From Diadophis punctatus similis (Eukaryota; Chordata; Lepidosauria; Squamata; Dipsadidae), in assembly GCA_023053685.1 (NCBI GenBank), contig JALIGW010000013.1, positions 18,870,501 through 18,934,500 on the forward strand: a stretch of DNA of 64,000 nt, given 5' to 3'. The position numbers and the translations under genes were made by a program. Shown here piece after piece: positions 1-12,807 of this stretch. Within the stretch, counting starts at the first letter, position 1. Each line of letters begins with the position of its first letter. The notes beneath the pieces were generated by a model. That model did no database searches and was not told the DNA's origin. It worked only from the letters and a program-made list of their open reading frames with translations.

Positions 1-505
1 TATTGGTCATGGGAAAATTGCTCATTTCTGACAAAAAGACTGGTTTTGAAAAAGGGTAAGGTTTACATGGTTTTGATCAAAACCAGTTCATATTTTGCCC
101 ATTATAAGGAGAAATTAACAGAGAAAGGAAGAGGTAGATGGGAAACCACTTCTTTCCACTAACTTCTGTTCTGATGTAAAACACAATTTAAAAGGTATTC
201 TTGGCTTTCTTAACACACACACACACACATACACAAAACACAACCACAACCTTTGTACTGTTGTGACGGCCACATTTGTATTTTTGATCATACACTAAGA
301 ATAACACTATTGCTATTATTGGAAGATCCCTGGCTTTTTTTAAATCTATATCCTGAAATAGAAAATATCCAAAGTTTTTTCTGAGTTGGATGGATTTTCA
401 GGATAGTGTAAGCCTGTGAGTTTGGCAAGGAGGCGATTTTGAGAGGGGTTTCTTCACTTTCTTTGTAAGAACTGAACTAAAAAGCCAGGAGAACATTAGG
501 CCATG
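1..505. other. Unassigned AT-rich DNA
   Basis: No gene or repeat boundary was recognised here apart from a short CA-rich run near 206-230. It probably belongs to ATP10A intron 1. Confidence 0.4.
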
Positions 506-510
506 GACTA

Positions 511-896
511 TATTAAAGTTTGTTTCAAAAATCAAAACCAGAAGCACACACAGATGACTGATTCAGCTGGATTCATAAACTTTTTTATAAACATAGTAAT
601 ATATATATATTTACAATACCACAAGTAGAATTCTTCTTCAATCAGTTACAGGTTAAACACAAGCAGGAAAGTTAGTTTCATTTCCGCAGAGTTCAGAGTG
701 AGAGAGTACAGAGAGCACAGAGTGGAAGAATACAGAGTGGAGACTGGAGCCACACCCAGCCTTAAGCTTAAATTTCAATTTCTATTCTCTGCACAGACTC
801 AGAAGTGGTTAGCTCCCATTGGCTGACTTAGTTGCTATGCCTATTCATTGGCTAACCTTGTTAATTTGGCTTTCCCAGTTCATGAATATCTTAACA
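511..896 (-). mobile_element. Diverged solo LTR related to the window's copia element
   Basis: Read on the minus strand, this 386-bp block opens TGTTAAGATATTCATGAACT, close to the start of the copia LTR at 21194 (TGTTGGAATATTCATGACT), followed by a shared GGGA-AGCC stretch. The 3' half also matches in order: TGTGGTATTGT, then TTATAAAAAAGTT (TTATAAAGAAGTT in the intact LTR), then GAATC and GCTTCTG. The block is flanked by GACTA on both sides (506-510 and 897-901), a 5-bp duplication. The inner 3' end reads TA rather than CA, consistent with decay. It is longer than the 266-bp LTR, and no internal region is present. I infer a solo LTR left by recombination of an older relative. Confidence 0.72.
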
Positions 897-911
897 GACT
901 AATCAGAGAAA

Positions 912-1099
912 CAATGGCCCCCAACTGTTTGGACTCCAGGGACCGGCTCCATGGAGAGAGGTTTTTCTGAGGACCAGAGGGGGCTTGATTTCACGTGCTA
1001 CCTGCATCCCATGGATGGGGCTTTGCTTGTTTCTGCAGACCTTTTTCTGGCATATCGTGGCCTGGTGCCGGCCCATGGACCAGGGGTTGGGGGCCCCTG
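912..1099. mobile_element. hAT-like short inverted-repeat element
   Basis: The ends CAATGGCCCCCAAC and GTTGGGGGCCCCTG are near-perfect inverted repeats of the CAGGGG type. The middle carries paired CCATGG-containing segments. No clean 8-bp duplication was seen, so the limits are approximate. Confidence 0.5.
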
Positions 1100-1453
1100 T
1101 TGTAGTAGCTGAGTCCACTCCTGACTCAGGCATTCATGCAAATAGTCTATCTCTAATAACATACAGTTCAGTGATAATGGTAGAAAACATTGCCATATCC
1201 CATATCATCTCTAAGTGTTCATGGGCAAGGAGGCCTAACATTTTCAACTTTTGAATAGACTCACATAGGATCACAGGATTGGAAGATTATCCCTTCCTCT
1301 GATCTTGGCACTATACTTCTGATGACACAAGATTGCATTGCCTTTTTTTTCCTGGCACCTGTTGTTCACATGTAATCTATCAGGGCATCCATAATCCTCT
1401 CACAAGCACTGCTCCCAAGCCATTTACTGCGTATCTTGTCATTATGTTATTGT

Positions 1454-1674
1454 CAGTATGGTGCAGCGATTAAGACACCAAGCTAGAAAGCAGGAGTCCC
1501 ACCTTAGCCATTAAAGCTATCTGGGTGACTTTGGGCCAGTTAGTCTCTCTCAGACCAACCTATTTCACAGGTTTATTGTTGTGGGGGAAATAGGAGGAGG
1601 AAAGTGTGTTGGTATTTACTACCTTGTGTTATTTGTAAAAACAATAAAGACAGGATATAAATAAATAAATAAAG
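1454..1674 (+). mobile_element. tRNA-derived SINE (family 1 type)
   Basis: A tRNA-like head (TATGGTGCAGCGATTAAGAC, resembling an A box) is followed by GTGACTTTGGGCCAGTTAGT and CTCTCTCAGACCAACC, typical of squamate SINEs. The copy ends in AATAAAGACAGGATATAAA and a short (AAAT)n tail. Confidence 0.7.
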
Positions 1675-1900
1675 TTACATTTCATTTTTCCTACTTCAGC
1701 ACAGAACTATACAGTCCCCAACACTGAACTGTATTTTGTTGGGAAACGTCCAATGTTCAAGTCTATCAGGAGCTCTTTGAACCCAGAGCCTGAGTAATAT
1801 ATATATAGTTGTGTATAGTTTACACTTACAAAGTATTACGTTGGACAAAGGTAAACATATTTAAAGATTTCCACTTCCTGGTCCTTTTTTACAATATTCT

Positions 1901-2437
1901 TGAGCTTACCCAGCTCCCAAACACAAACCCTCTGTAGTTAAACAGATGTTCCCTTTATTGAGACCATCAGCAGCCCCAGAAAAAGGTCTCTCTCTCTCAC
2001 ACACACACATACACAGCAGGCTAACAAGTCAATGTCCAGCAGGGAGATGAATAGTTATCTGCCACACCTATTAATCTCTGCCCCCTGCCTTTTATCCCCA
2101 GAGCTAGGGTGGGGCTTCGCTAGCAGTGGTGGCTCTTCCATCCCAAGGATCAGCCCATAGATCTCCACTGCTCTCCTCTCCTCTGCTTCTGCGCATCCAC
2201 CCATCAGGCACTGGGCCCAGCTATTCCTCCTCTTCCTCATCAGCCACCTCCAGACCTGGGGACTGTTGACTCTCGATCTGAGCGCTGATGGATGGCCCAG
2301 GCTCTGTCTCTGTCTCTATCTTTGACAGTTCCATTCCCTCTTCCCCCTCGGAGTTCTCAGGTTGCCTTGATGCTGGCCCTGACACCGCCTCCTCATCTGA
2401 TTCATCTGCTGGAGGGGCCAGCGGCCGACAGACCACA
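1901..2437 (-). mobile_element. Solo LTR of an endogenous retroelement
   Basis: The 537-bp block reads TG...CA from end to end and is flanked by the 5-bp direct repeat ATTCT (1896-1900 and 2438-2442). On the minus strand it starts TGTGGTCTGTCGGCCGC and carries an AATAAA polyadenylation signal near its 3' end (TTTATT on plus at about 1956), which sets the orientation. There is no internal coding region. A 5-bp duplication fits a Gypsy or ERV type; the family cannot be named from sequence alone. A Glu-rich open frame inside it is not taken as a gene. Confidence 0.7.
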
Positions 2438-2442
2438 ATTCT

Positions 2443-4622
2443 TCCTCAGAAGTTCACATGTTACTGCTTCACATAAAGTTGTTAAAATGTAATGTCTCAG
2501 AAATTAAAGTGATAACACTTATTTGTCAGCTCAGAAAACCAAAAAATAGAGTATCCACAAGAACAATGTGTGAGCTTTCGCACCCCAGAGCCACACGAAT
2601 CAATAGATGGTAGCAGGATGCTGGTGTATGTGTTTGTGTATGTGTGCTTCTGTGTTGTTCTCTAGTTAATTAGAGAAAAGGAAATCTGAAACAGTGTGAC
2701 AATGCTTATCTGCATAGCAGCAACGGGAAGATATTTTCAACCTATGCTGTTTCTATTACAATGAGATCTAAAACACCTATTTCCCCAAGGAAACAAAACA
2801 AAAATAATTTGTTCTAGTGGAAAAAGTTCCAAGGACATACAATGTGCATTTTGTTTTCCCAACATGACTTAAATTATTTAAGATTTAATGTTGAAATTAA
2901 ATTGAGAAATTTATTTTGGAAAAGAAGCTTAATTCCCCTTCCTGAAGCTTCACAGCTGCAAAAGGTGTCTCAACTTTAAAACTCCATGGAAATCTGAAAA
3001 AAAAAACCACTCTGGAAATACACTGATTTCAATCAAAAATCAGTATGGGCTGCTGATATTTGGATGAAATATTGTAAGAAAACCACATAGCAAAGGTGGA
3101 GTTAACAGCAATGGAGAGACACAGATGAGGGCTCCTTGGTGCTCTCTGAACTTACTTGTTTTTTTGCAGACATTCATTACCCTAACTAGGTAACATCATC
3201 AGTGCTAGAGATACAGATATCAGACAAAGAGTAGCTGAAACTAGCAAAGATGATGGCTTGACATTTCCAAACAAAATTGGTGTTCTTTTAGTAATTTTTT
3301 CCTCTGCCCTACTGACAATTTATTCCATTTCCAGTTGCTATTAAATTACTGCAAAATGAGCCAATAAATAAACATTCATTGATCGGCTTTATGTTGTAGC
3401 AAACAGCCCTATTTTTACAAGATTCTATATCGGTTTAATGGCCCCAGATTGAGCCGGGCTACTATAAAAGTAACAGTTATCCAGCAAATGGCTGTTCCTC
3501 CATGTGAGATTTAATATTTTACCCAAGAGGAAAAAAATACCTCATCTTCTGGGAATCTCATAAACCATTACTGTATGTCTCAATTTGATAAGCCAAAATG
3601 AACAAACTTCATGGACTTGCACAAATTCTATTTACAGTATTTATCAAATTTAGAAATCGCCCATCTCCCTCACAGAAAGAGACCCTGGACAGCATACAAG
3701 TAAAATATTAAAATATAAAGACTATATATAAAATTTACATAAAAGGTAAAAATAGTTAAAATTCAAAATTAAAGTTAATTAAAAGGCAGAAGAGGGCCTT
3801 CAGGACACTAACAAGCTCCGTGGCCACAGTTAATCATGGTTTCTGAACTATTAACTTTTGTAAATGGCCTACATTAGTAGCTTACAACTATTAACTCTAG
3901 TTAATGGCCTACACTAAGTGAAAATATGAAGACTTTGTTAATATTAGGCTATTCAGCTTGCTTGGAAACCAGCAACAATCATTAGCTGGTTTTAATATAG
4001 TGGGAAATGACTGCACTGCTAAGAGATCTCTCTGTATTTTAAGGTGTGGGTTTTTTTCCCAGTTGTACAAAGGAAGTTGCCCTGTGCCCTTTCCTATTTT
4101 ATGCAATTTGGGGAATAAACAAATAAAATATTATTTAGAATAAAAATAAAAATAAAAAATCCACACCCAGACATGAACAGTATGTGCTCCGTAAAGTAAA
4201 TAAAATCTGAATTCTTTTATAACTGTACTCATCTCAGGCTCTTGAATGCTGAGTTGGCAAGACTCCAATTACGCTGAAAATTTTCTTCTTGAGAGGAAAT
4301 CACTTCCCTAGCATCCTTTCTTTATATGTTCTGAGACATTTATACAATAGATAGCAATGGATCTATGTGGCCGCAACTCAAACCCCTTGTTTAAAATGAA
4401 AGAAAGTTTATCTATTTGTGTTGCGTTCTGTTTGCAACTATTGTCAGTGAACTCAAGAAACTCCAGAGCACAAACCTAACTCAGACAAGCCATAGATTCC
4501 TGCAATAAAAACAACCTTTTCTAGGCAATATCCAATTATCCAACCTTAACATATTCAAAATTATACTACCCTGCCAGAGGGAGTGTAACTGTTTTAGAAT
4601 TCAGGAAGAAACAGCTTCCTTA
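2443..4622. other. Unassigned AT-rich DNA
   Basis: No gene was found. A short piece at about 3140-3210 (TGGTGCTCTCTGAACTT through CTAGGTAACATCATCAG) resembles the arm of the foldback repeat at 49347. The rest shows nothing recognisable. Confidence 0.4.
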
Positions 4623-5021
4623 AATAATAGTCTTCAATTTACAACTATTTGTTTAATGACCATTCAAATTACAACAGCACTGTAAAAAGTGACATGTCCA
4701 TTTATCACACTTATGACCACTGCAGCACACACACACACGCCACACGATCACGTGATCAAATGTGGCAACCGGCATGCATTTGTGGCAGTTGTCGCATCAC
4801 AGGCTCCTGGATTGTCATTTACAACTTTTTAGGGAGCTTCTGAGAAGCAAAGTCAAAGGGGAAGCCAGATTTGCTTAATGGCTGCATAATTCACTTAACA
4901 ACAGTAGTGATTTGCTTAAGAACCATGACAAAAAAAGGTCATAAAATAGGGTATGGCTCACTGCCTTGCTTGGCTACATATATTTTGGGGTTAATTGTGG
5001 TCCTATGTCAAGGACTACCTG
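4623..5021 (+). mobile_element. Family A inverted-repeat element, copy 1 (old)
   Basis: A ~400-bp element made of repeated phrases such as CACTTAACAAC, with ends related to CAGGTAGTCC and GGACTACCTG. The left end is decayed (TAGTCTTCAATTTAC). The right end AAGGACTACCTG abuts TA. It matches the five other copies in the window. Confidence 0.7.
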
Positions 5022-6668
5022 TATACCGATAGAATAAACAGACATTTGTCCACATTCCAACATTATAAGAACTTTAAAAGTCTTCTTTTTCCCCTGATAG
5101 GGAATATTAGAATATTCCCCCTGATAGGGAATATTAGAAATTTAAGCAGAGCTTCAACTTCTTCATTTGTTCCGGTGTTAACTCCAATATAGTATAAGCG
5201 GAATGGTTCAGTGCTTTACAATAAATGGACAGATTTTGAGAGAAATTAATTTTTTTTAAATATCCCACAAGCAAAAAACAGAAATGAGTGAAAGAACCTA
5301 TTAACCTTAGCAAGACCAATACAGAAAGGTACTTTTTTCCCCTGCCAATACGCTTAACATAGGCCATTTCTTGACACGTAGGAATACACTGTACCATATT
5401 TACATTATGAACATCTTGCAACATCTCTTAAAGCAACACTGACAAATTACATCCAGGAGAAAGCACCAAGGACTTAAGGGACACTTCACGTGCTTTTACA
5501 TTTGTCAGAGTCAACCTTCCCAAATTTAGCACATACAGCAGCACATTAATCAACTACAACTTTAAAAATTAGAAAGTCATGAACTTAGGGTATTAGATCA
5601 CATTTTGGTTTGAATATAGGCAAAACACTCAAAACACAGGAATAGCGTTCCAAGCTTGGAACACTCAATTTTTCAAACCCAGAACATATTGTGTATTCTT
5701 GCTCAGGTTTGGCATCAGCAACTGGCATCCTAGGATCTGCCAGACTCCTGGCAGGGCCCACCTTGACTTCTATTTCCAGCGTCCTTTACGTCTTCTGAAG
5801 CCAGTCAGTGGAAGAACATCAAGTGACAAAAGTCAGGCCCTACCAGAGTGCCCTGCCAAGCTGCCCCGAAATCTAGCCAATTCACAAAAGCCACACTTGT
5901 GAATAGCCTCCAAGTGCGACGGCCAAGAAAAGAAAGGAAAATGGAAGCTGCAAAGGACTAACATCTGCTGCTATTGCTGCTGCATTGCATCATCTTTCAT
6001 AGCGCTGTCATTGTGATACCCCTGCCAAGTTTCAGCCCATCTGAAGTGATGCTGCAGAAGTACTTATATTAATTTTTTTTTAAAGAAAAGGAAGGGGAAC
6101 AGGAAAGGCCAACAACTCAAATGTTCTGATTAGTCTATTTTCAATGCACAAAATCATCAACATCAAAAGTTACAGATTATACAGTATTGATGCAGTGTCT
6201 CTGCAAGAAGGCATTAAAACTGTCAGCCTTATATATCTGCTCCAGCTCAAACCTCTGATTAGATACATGCGTAATATTAGCTAGAAGTTCAAGTACTTTT
6301 TCTTCTGAATCAGAATTGGGACTTTTTAAAGCAGCTGGTGAGTAAAAGCAATAAACTTCTATACGTGTATGTAAATGATTTGATCTATTTTTATATTGTG
6401 CTAATTGCACAGATCAATATTGTATGTACGGTACATTATTTATCAATACTATGAAGCACAACTGTTCTCCATGATGCTCTCAAGCAATACATTGAAAGCC
6501 ATTTTCCCCTTGCAAATTCTAAAGCAAGTATCTTTGGTAGGAAATTTAGATTTCTGTGCTTCAACATTTGATCTGCTTAAACCTACATCATTTGTGGTTT
6601 GCTAGGTATGTTAGAATGCTTCTTGATTTTTATAGATCCAAGAATTATAATGCAAGTGGCATTCAATA
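5022..6668. other. Unassigned DNA
   Basis: No gene or repeat was recognised except a short local duplication near 5092-5141, where CCCCTGATAGGGAATATTAG occurs twice. Confidence 0.4.
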
Positions 6669-7064
6669 CAGGTAGTCCCTGACTTACAATAGTTCATTTA
6701 GTGACCGTTCAAAGTTACAACGGCACTGAAAAAAGTGACTTATGACCATTTTTCACACATGACCATTGCAACATCCCCATGGTCATGTGATTTACATTCG
6801 GATGCTTGACAGCTGACTCACATTTATGATGGTTGCAGTGTCCCGGGGTCATGTGATCACCTTTGGTGACCTTTGGAAAAGCAAAAGTCAATGGGGAAAC
6901 CAGATTCATTTAACAACCACGTTACCTAATTTAACAACTGCAGTGATTCACTTAACAAATGTGGCAAGAAAAGTTGTAAACTGGGGCAAAGCTCACTTAA
7001 CAAATTGCTCACTTAGCAACATGCATTTTGGGCTCAATTGTGGTCATAAATCAAGGACTACCTG
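6669..7064 (+). mobile_element. Family A inverted-repeat element, copy 2
   Basis: The ends CAGGTAGTCCCTGACTTAC and ATCAAGGACTACCTG are inverted repeats and are bordered by TA on both sides (6667-6668, 7065-7066). The TA border suggests a Tc1/mariner-like non-autonomous element. There is no coding capacity. Confidence 0.8.
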
Positions 7065-8134
7065 TATTATTTTCAGCTTAATGGCTGTAAGGGTATGCCG
7101 GCCTGTCAAAATGTGATGCAGTCCAGGGGATATTCAACTTAATTGTAACCTTCAGTTTCACAGCTAGTTTCTTTGCCTCTCTTTATTAACAATGGATTTT
7201 TATCCCTTTATTTGAAGCCACATCCAGATCCTTCACAAAAAGCCAATGAATTTACACTGGTAGAGAGTTGGTAAAGAATACCTTTACGAACCTTTAATAC
7301 CTTTAATCTTGCTTGACTATTATTTGATTTACTCATGTTCACACCTAATTAGAACGTTGAGGGGAAAAGCATTTTTTTTCTCCTCTTGGAGTTGCCTTTT
7401 GCTCTCACAGCAATAATTGGCTATATAAGCTGTCTTGGGATGTGATGGATACTGCTTCACTGGAAATATTTATGCATAAGCAGGAATACTACAGCTCACA
7501 CTGAGAATTTCAGAGGAGCCTGCTAAAACCAATCCATGGTAAAAGCCCACTTCTCTCATAATCCTTCCTCCTCTGTCCCCTCATGGAAAATATTACATTA
7601 AGGAAGTGGTAGTTGTATTGAAGAAGTCCTTGTCTGTCCTTTATTTATCCCATATTTTATCCAAAGGGAAAGAGAGAGAGAGAGAGACAGATGAAAAGAA
7701 CCTCAAGAACCAAGACACCTTCAAATTTTGCCTTTCACAGCAGGAAAAAGTGAGAGATGAAAAAAATCAGCTCTCAGGGTTCTGATGCAGTAAGGAATAC
7801 CTATAAACACTAGCAAGAATCCACTTCAAAGTGTTCCTGGAATGTCAATGGATCTTCTCCAATTATCAGTGATAACTGTGAGGGGTAACTGGGCTTCGGT
7901 GGTAGAATATAATGTGGGCTGTAAAAGGAATCCTAGAAAAAACACTTGGCTTTGGGCCTGATCCTATTTACCCATCTGACTGTAATTGCCTCATTTTTTG
8001 GGTTCATGAATCTTATGTTAAATTTAAATTTCCTAACAGTTATACATGCATGCAAATATAATATATTCTAAGCCTTAAAAGTAATGATACTTATTTGGGT
8101 GAAAAAGGAAACATCATGGAATATCAAGCAATTA
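7065..8134. other. Unassigned DNA
   Basis: No gene was seen. A short (GA)n run lies at about 7672-7688. Confidence 0.4.
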
Positions 8135-8596
8135 CCGTATTTTTCGGAGTATAAGACGCACCTTAGTTTTTGGGGAGGAAAATAGGGGAAAACAATCTGC
8201 CTACCAGGTATTCATCTGGCTAGCATCCTTAGTCTGGTCAGCTTCAGCACATTATTTTATCTCCTGGTTAGGACTTAAAAAAACCTTCTTCTGAGAGAGT
8301 AACAATGAAAGAGCCTACAAGCCAGTAAGAGCTGGGAAGCACCAGGTTAGGGCTAGAAAACAACTTCTTTGGAGCAAGTAGAGCAATGAAAAAAAACCCT
8401 GCAAAGACTTAGGGCTGGAAAAACATTCTTTGGAGAGAGTAACAATGAAAAAGCCTGCAAGGTAAGAGCTGGGAAGATCTGTTAGCACCTAGTTAGGGCT
8501 GGAAAAAAAAAGCTACATTCGAAGTATAAGACGCACCTGAATTTTCAGCCACTTTTAGGGAGGAAAAAGGTGCGTCTTATACTCCAAAAAATACAG
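8135..8596. mobile_element. TA-flanked inverted-repeat element with CCGTATTTTTCGGAG ends, copy 1
   Basis: The left end CCGTATTTTTCGGAGTATAA and the right end TTATACTCCAAAAAATACAG are inverted repeats, bordered by TA on each side. The interior has two related segments containing GAGAGTAACAATGAAA. It is non-coding and probably a mariner-type MITE. Confidence 0.7.
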
Positions 8597-8639
8597 TAGT
8601 CCAATGGGATTAGTTTGTCCCACTTGCTCCAGCAGAAGG

Positions 8640-9026
8640 GACTTGCTGCAGACCCTGTTTGTCAACGAATTTCGGCTGGCACAATTCAGGAGAAAAAAAG
8701 CCCCCTTTCCCCTCCCCCATCCTCTTGACTTTCCAGAAGGGCTTTAAAACATGGCTCTGCCAGTTAGCTTGGGCCCCCAATGGGGACACTCTATGCCGAA
8801 GATGATTGAGGGGGTAAGAGAGAAGACCCCATCCCTTGTACCATCCTCTTGATTTTTAATCTCTACTTAATTCTTACTCATTTTAATTGTTTTAACTGTT
8901 TTACCATTTGGAAAGCCACCCAGAACCACTTCAACCATGAGATGGGTGGGCTATACAATAAAATAAAAAATAAAAAAATAAAATTAAATAAAAATAAAAA
9001 TAAAAAAAAATAAAAAAAAATTTTGA
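8640..9026 (+). mobile_element. L2-like LINE 3' end with A-rich tail
   Basis: The segment contains GGGCTTTAAAACATGGCTCTG, the DNA behind the usual (L/F)KTWLF-like C-terminus. A 3' UTR follows, ending GAGATGGGTGGGCTATACAA and a degenerate (AAAAT)n tail. It is 5' truncated. Confidence 0.55.
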
Positions 9027-11258
9027 CAGGGCAACCAAGATATTTTGATACTTTCAGAACTTTAGTTACCCAAAATGCTACTTATAGAGAGTTTATTCAG
9101 GGTTATGTGTAGGTCGCACAATGTGCTCAGATAACAAGATGTTTCAGATAGCTGGATGAAACTAATGGGGGCTGTTCTGTGTTTTAAACAAACTCTTTGT
9201 TCTTTATCTGAATCTCCAGAAACAATCACAACACTTTCCTTTTTTATTATTGTGGTCACATTTTCCATTTTAAAAAATGGCACAATCCATTTACCCAGCT
9301 TACAATGCTTAAAAAATTGAACAGACAGCAAAATAGTTGTTACTCTTACATACAAACCCAGATTTCTGTGAATCAAAAGACAACACTTTATATATAAAGG
9401 AAAATATTTATTCAACATATGCAAATCAGCCCAATTTGATTCCATTTCAGCACTTTAAGGTGGCAAGATTAAATTTCAGTTTGAGATCTGGAGGCGATAA
9501 GATTTAACCAATCAAAAATTCAACCATAAATTATAATAAGGAAGTATCAAACAGCAGTAAAGATGGTAGATCCTTTAGAAGACATTAAATCTTTAAAAAA
9601 ATGTTAAGATTTTAAAAATATTTTTGAAATGGTTCATCTGTTCCTCTTTTAAGTGCAAAAAAAATCCCTCACAAAATAAGGGTAAGGAAACACCATTCAA
9701 CGGTCTCTAAATTACTCAACTAAGAGCTTCAGAGAAGTGTCCATACTTCCATTTAAAATACAAAATTTATAGAAAATGTTCTAAGTATCAAAGTATTGAC
9801 TAGTTCTGTGATCACTTTCTTTTAATAGTCTAGCAAGTTTGTTGGCATGGCTCACTAGCAAGGTTAGCTTCTTCTGGCCATTATGTGGAAAAATACCAAA
9901 TGACTGCTACGGTATGTAGTGGCAATGTGGAAGATCACTGTTATTTCAAGTTTAGTGGCACATTTTGATTTCTCCTTCCCATTCAGAAAAGTCTACAAGT
10001 TTAGAATTCCTTGTGAGCTAACCTACTTGGTTATTTTGCTTATTGAAGGGGGAGGGGGAGGATATTTTCAATTCTCATCCCAAGTCATGTGCCACCCAGT
10101 CATGGTCAGGTTTTGCCCATGACCAAACCAGGGCCATGAAGTCATGGTGCCAGGTTTTGATAAATACCTTGGGGTTGTTGTTATTTGTTGGGAGCTTCTG
10201 CACAAAACCTAGCAGAGGCTACTGAGGAAACTAGCCACCCTTTGCTGTCATTATTAAGGAACTCCTGACAGCTTGTAAGAGATTTGGGCATCATTCTGCT
10301 TGATATGTTTGCTTTTTATGTTTTGCTTTTAAATCTTTTGCCTAAGCTAATAATAAAGCTTAAAATCCAGTTATTTACTGTTATGCTTATTATCTCTGGA
10401 TCCAAAAGAACCAATTGCCCAGACATCTGATCACTGTCCTAACAACTTTCCAAAACACTCTAATGCCCACATATTTCATAAGCAGTTGTAAAGAAACACC
10501 ACCACAACTAGCCACAGACAGTCATAAACACAGAATGTATAACTGACCAAGCAGATTTACTCCACACTTATAATTTAGGTAACTAATTATAGTACTAGTA
10601 GCTTTGCATCACGTAGACTGCTCTTTAGCAACAGTCATTGTCTGTTGTTATATTTGTTAAGGAATTAATTCAGAGTCCAGGGTTTGCGCAGCGGAATGTG
10701 GGGTTGCAGTTTGATAATAGAGTCAATAATTGAATGTCTTCAACGTGTTCAAAAAAGAATAATCTTTACTTGAAATAAACAGCACAACTATAACACAAAT
10801 AGTCCATTCTTGGATAAATGAAAAAAAAAACTTTCTGTATGCTAACAAGCAATAAATTCAGCTCTCTTACTTATCTCCAGTAGATAATGTTCTTCCAAAC
10901 ATACATCAATAGAAGACCTTGAACTTCTTCAGTCAAAATTCTTGTAGCTGCACGCTGTAGATCCAGGAGTAAGCAGTCTCTCACACACAGTGAGCAATCA
11001 ATCAATTAATCAAGCATGCGTGTGTGCGCTCTCGCTCGCTCGCTCTCATGCTCTCTCTTTATATTCATTAGCAAACAAACCTGGATTCATTTAAAGCACC
11101 ACTGTAATTTATACAAACCTGGATTAACAGTTTACTTTTATATTAGGAAACCCAATCTGTTTGGACATAGTCCTGACAATATTGTTAGCTTTACATGATA
11201 TAAGTCTGTCATAAAATTCTTCTATCACGCATGCTGGAGAAATGGATTTGAACCATTA
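9027..11258. other. Unassigned DNA with a possible LTR-like block
   Basis: There is no supported gene. About 10660-11230 looks like a distinct repeat (simple-sequence run of TCGC units at about 11030-11045, stretches rich in TTTACTTGAAATAAACAG), but I found no matching ends or duplication. Confidence 0.35.
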
Positions 11259-12266
11259 CCGTATTTTTCGGAGTATAAGACACATCTTTTTTACCCCAAA
11301 AAGGGGGTGAAAACTTGGGTGCATCTTATACACCGAATGTAGCCCCACCCAGCCAGCCACCCCCACCCTTTGGCCTCTGTCTTCCAGCAATTTACCTGTT
11401 TCTAGCAAAGAGGGAAGAGCCTTTAAAGCCAAGCAAGTCAGTAGCAGCTTCCCGACCTACAGCTGATTTGCCACGTGCTAAAATGAAAGTGTAACTAGCT
11501 GCAGAGGCAAATAGCTGGGAGAGACACGCAGATTTTTATTTTCTGCTGAACTGCATGCAAGGGGGTAAGTGAATAACTATAAATGTCTGTAGAATGTTCA
11601 AATTATTAGACTTATTTTTTAAAGACTGCTTTATTATTGTTCTAGAGCCAGGGGTCTCCAACCTTGGCAATTTTAAGACTTGTGGACTTCAACTCCCAGA
11701 ATTCCACAGCCAGCTTTGTTAGCTTTGCTGGCTGTGGAATTCTGGGAGTTGAAGTCCACAAATCTTAAAGTTGCCAAGGTTGGAGATCCCTGTAAATCTA
11801 GACAACTTAACAAAATAAAGAAGCTTTTTAAAATAAATGCTTGCTCTGAAGAGGCCCAGTGCTATTGTATCTTCTTTTAAATAATAGAGAATAATGTATA
11901 CTTCCAGAAATTTTAATTAATTTTAACAGCTCTGTACAAGTATAGTATGAAATGTAACAGTGTCCTGTTTAGTATTAGAGTTTAGTTACCTTGGAGTAGA
12001 TCTATTTAAATAATTGGGAGAAGTTAGTGTGACTACATTTAAGAAAACTTTCTGGCATAATGTACATTTCTCCAATTCTTTGCTATTTCTATGGGTCAGG
12101 CACACATGCACAGAAATACACAGCAAACAGTGTATATCATCTGTGCTGTTTGCTGTTTGCTGTTTGGCAAATTGCTTGGAGGCAGAGGCCTTTTATCCTT
12201 GTTTTCCTCCCCCAAAACTAAGGTGCATCTTATACTTCGGTGCGTCTTATACTCCGAAAAATACGG
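11259..12266. mobile_element. TA-flanked inverted-repeat element with CCGTATTTTTCGGAG ends, copy 2
   Basis: The left end CCGTATTTTTCGGAGTATAA and the right end TTATACTCCGAAAAATACGG are perfect inverted repeats over 20 bp, with TA on each side. The element is about 1 kb and contains a nested palindrome (11649-11792). No transposase frame was seen. Confidence 0.75.
11649..11792. mobile_element. Palindromic hAT-like MITE (CAGGGGTCTCCAACC type)
   Basis: 144 bp that folds almost completely on itself: CAGGGGTCTCCAACCTTGGC on the left pairs with GCCAAGGTTGGAGATCCCTG on the right. The core CAACTCCCAGAATTCCACAG pairs with CTGTGGAATTCTGGGAGTTG. It is nested inside the larger TA-flanked element. Confidence 0.75.
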
Positions 12267-12807
12267 TAGCTCTATAACCAGACAAACATACAAATGATAA
12301 GCAGTGATATAACCAGAACAGAAAGCTAAAGTGTCAAAATGTCTACCTACAGTAGACACTTTCTTCCTGGGGCAAATTGGACTGGGGGCTGGCTTTTGAG
12401 CAGTGTATACATTTATTTATGCTTAACTTCTTATTTAATTAAATTTAAATTAAATAGTATTATTTGAAAGCAATCATAATTTCCCCCTTTGGTCATTAAA
12501 AAGATTACATAATTATCCCATATGGTCATTAAAATTCTGTCAACAACTGGGAGGGCTCTGAAGACTGCATCTAAGCTTTTGAGGGACCAGAAAAACAACT
12601 TGGAATTTGTCCTCTAAGTCTTTACTTGCCACATCCATTGTGTTAGGCAACTGATTCACTCTATCTAATACAAGACCTAGCTCTCTCTTTTTTTAAGTTG
12701 AAAGAAGTTTAAAAAATGTGGTCACATTTGTCTGTAGTTATAAATGCATATCCAGATGTTCAGAGAAAAAAAATGGGGAAAGCTAGGGTAGAAATGTATT
12801 TGCATAT
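12267..12807. other. Unassigned DNA
   Basis: No gene or repeat was recognised. Confidence 0.4.

Noticed and set aside
2221..2436. Acidic 71-codon frame as a host gene
   Set aside because: It lies wholly inside the solo LTR and has no splice signals or known domain.
9062..9445. 127-codon minus-strand open frame
   Set aside because: No recognisable family, and it lies in AT-rich unassigned DNA. Length is compatible with chance.
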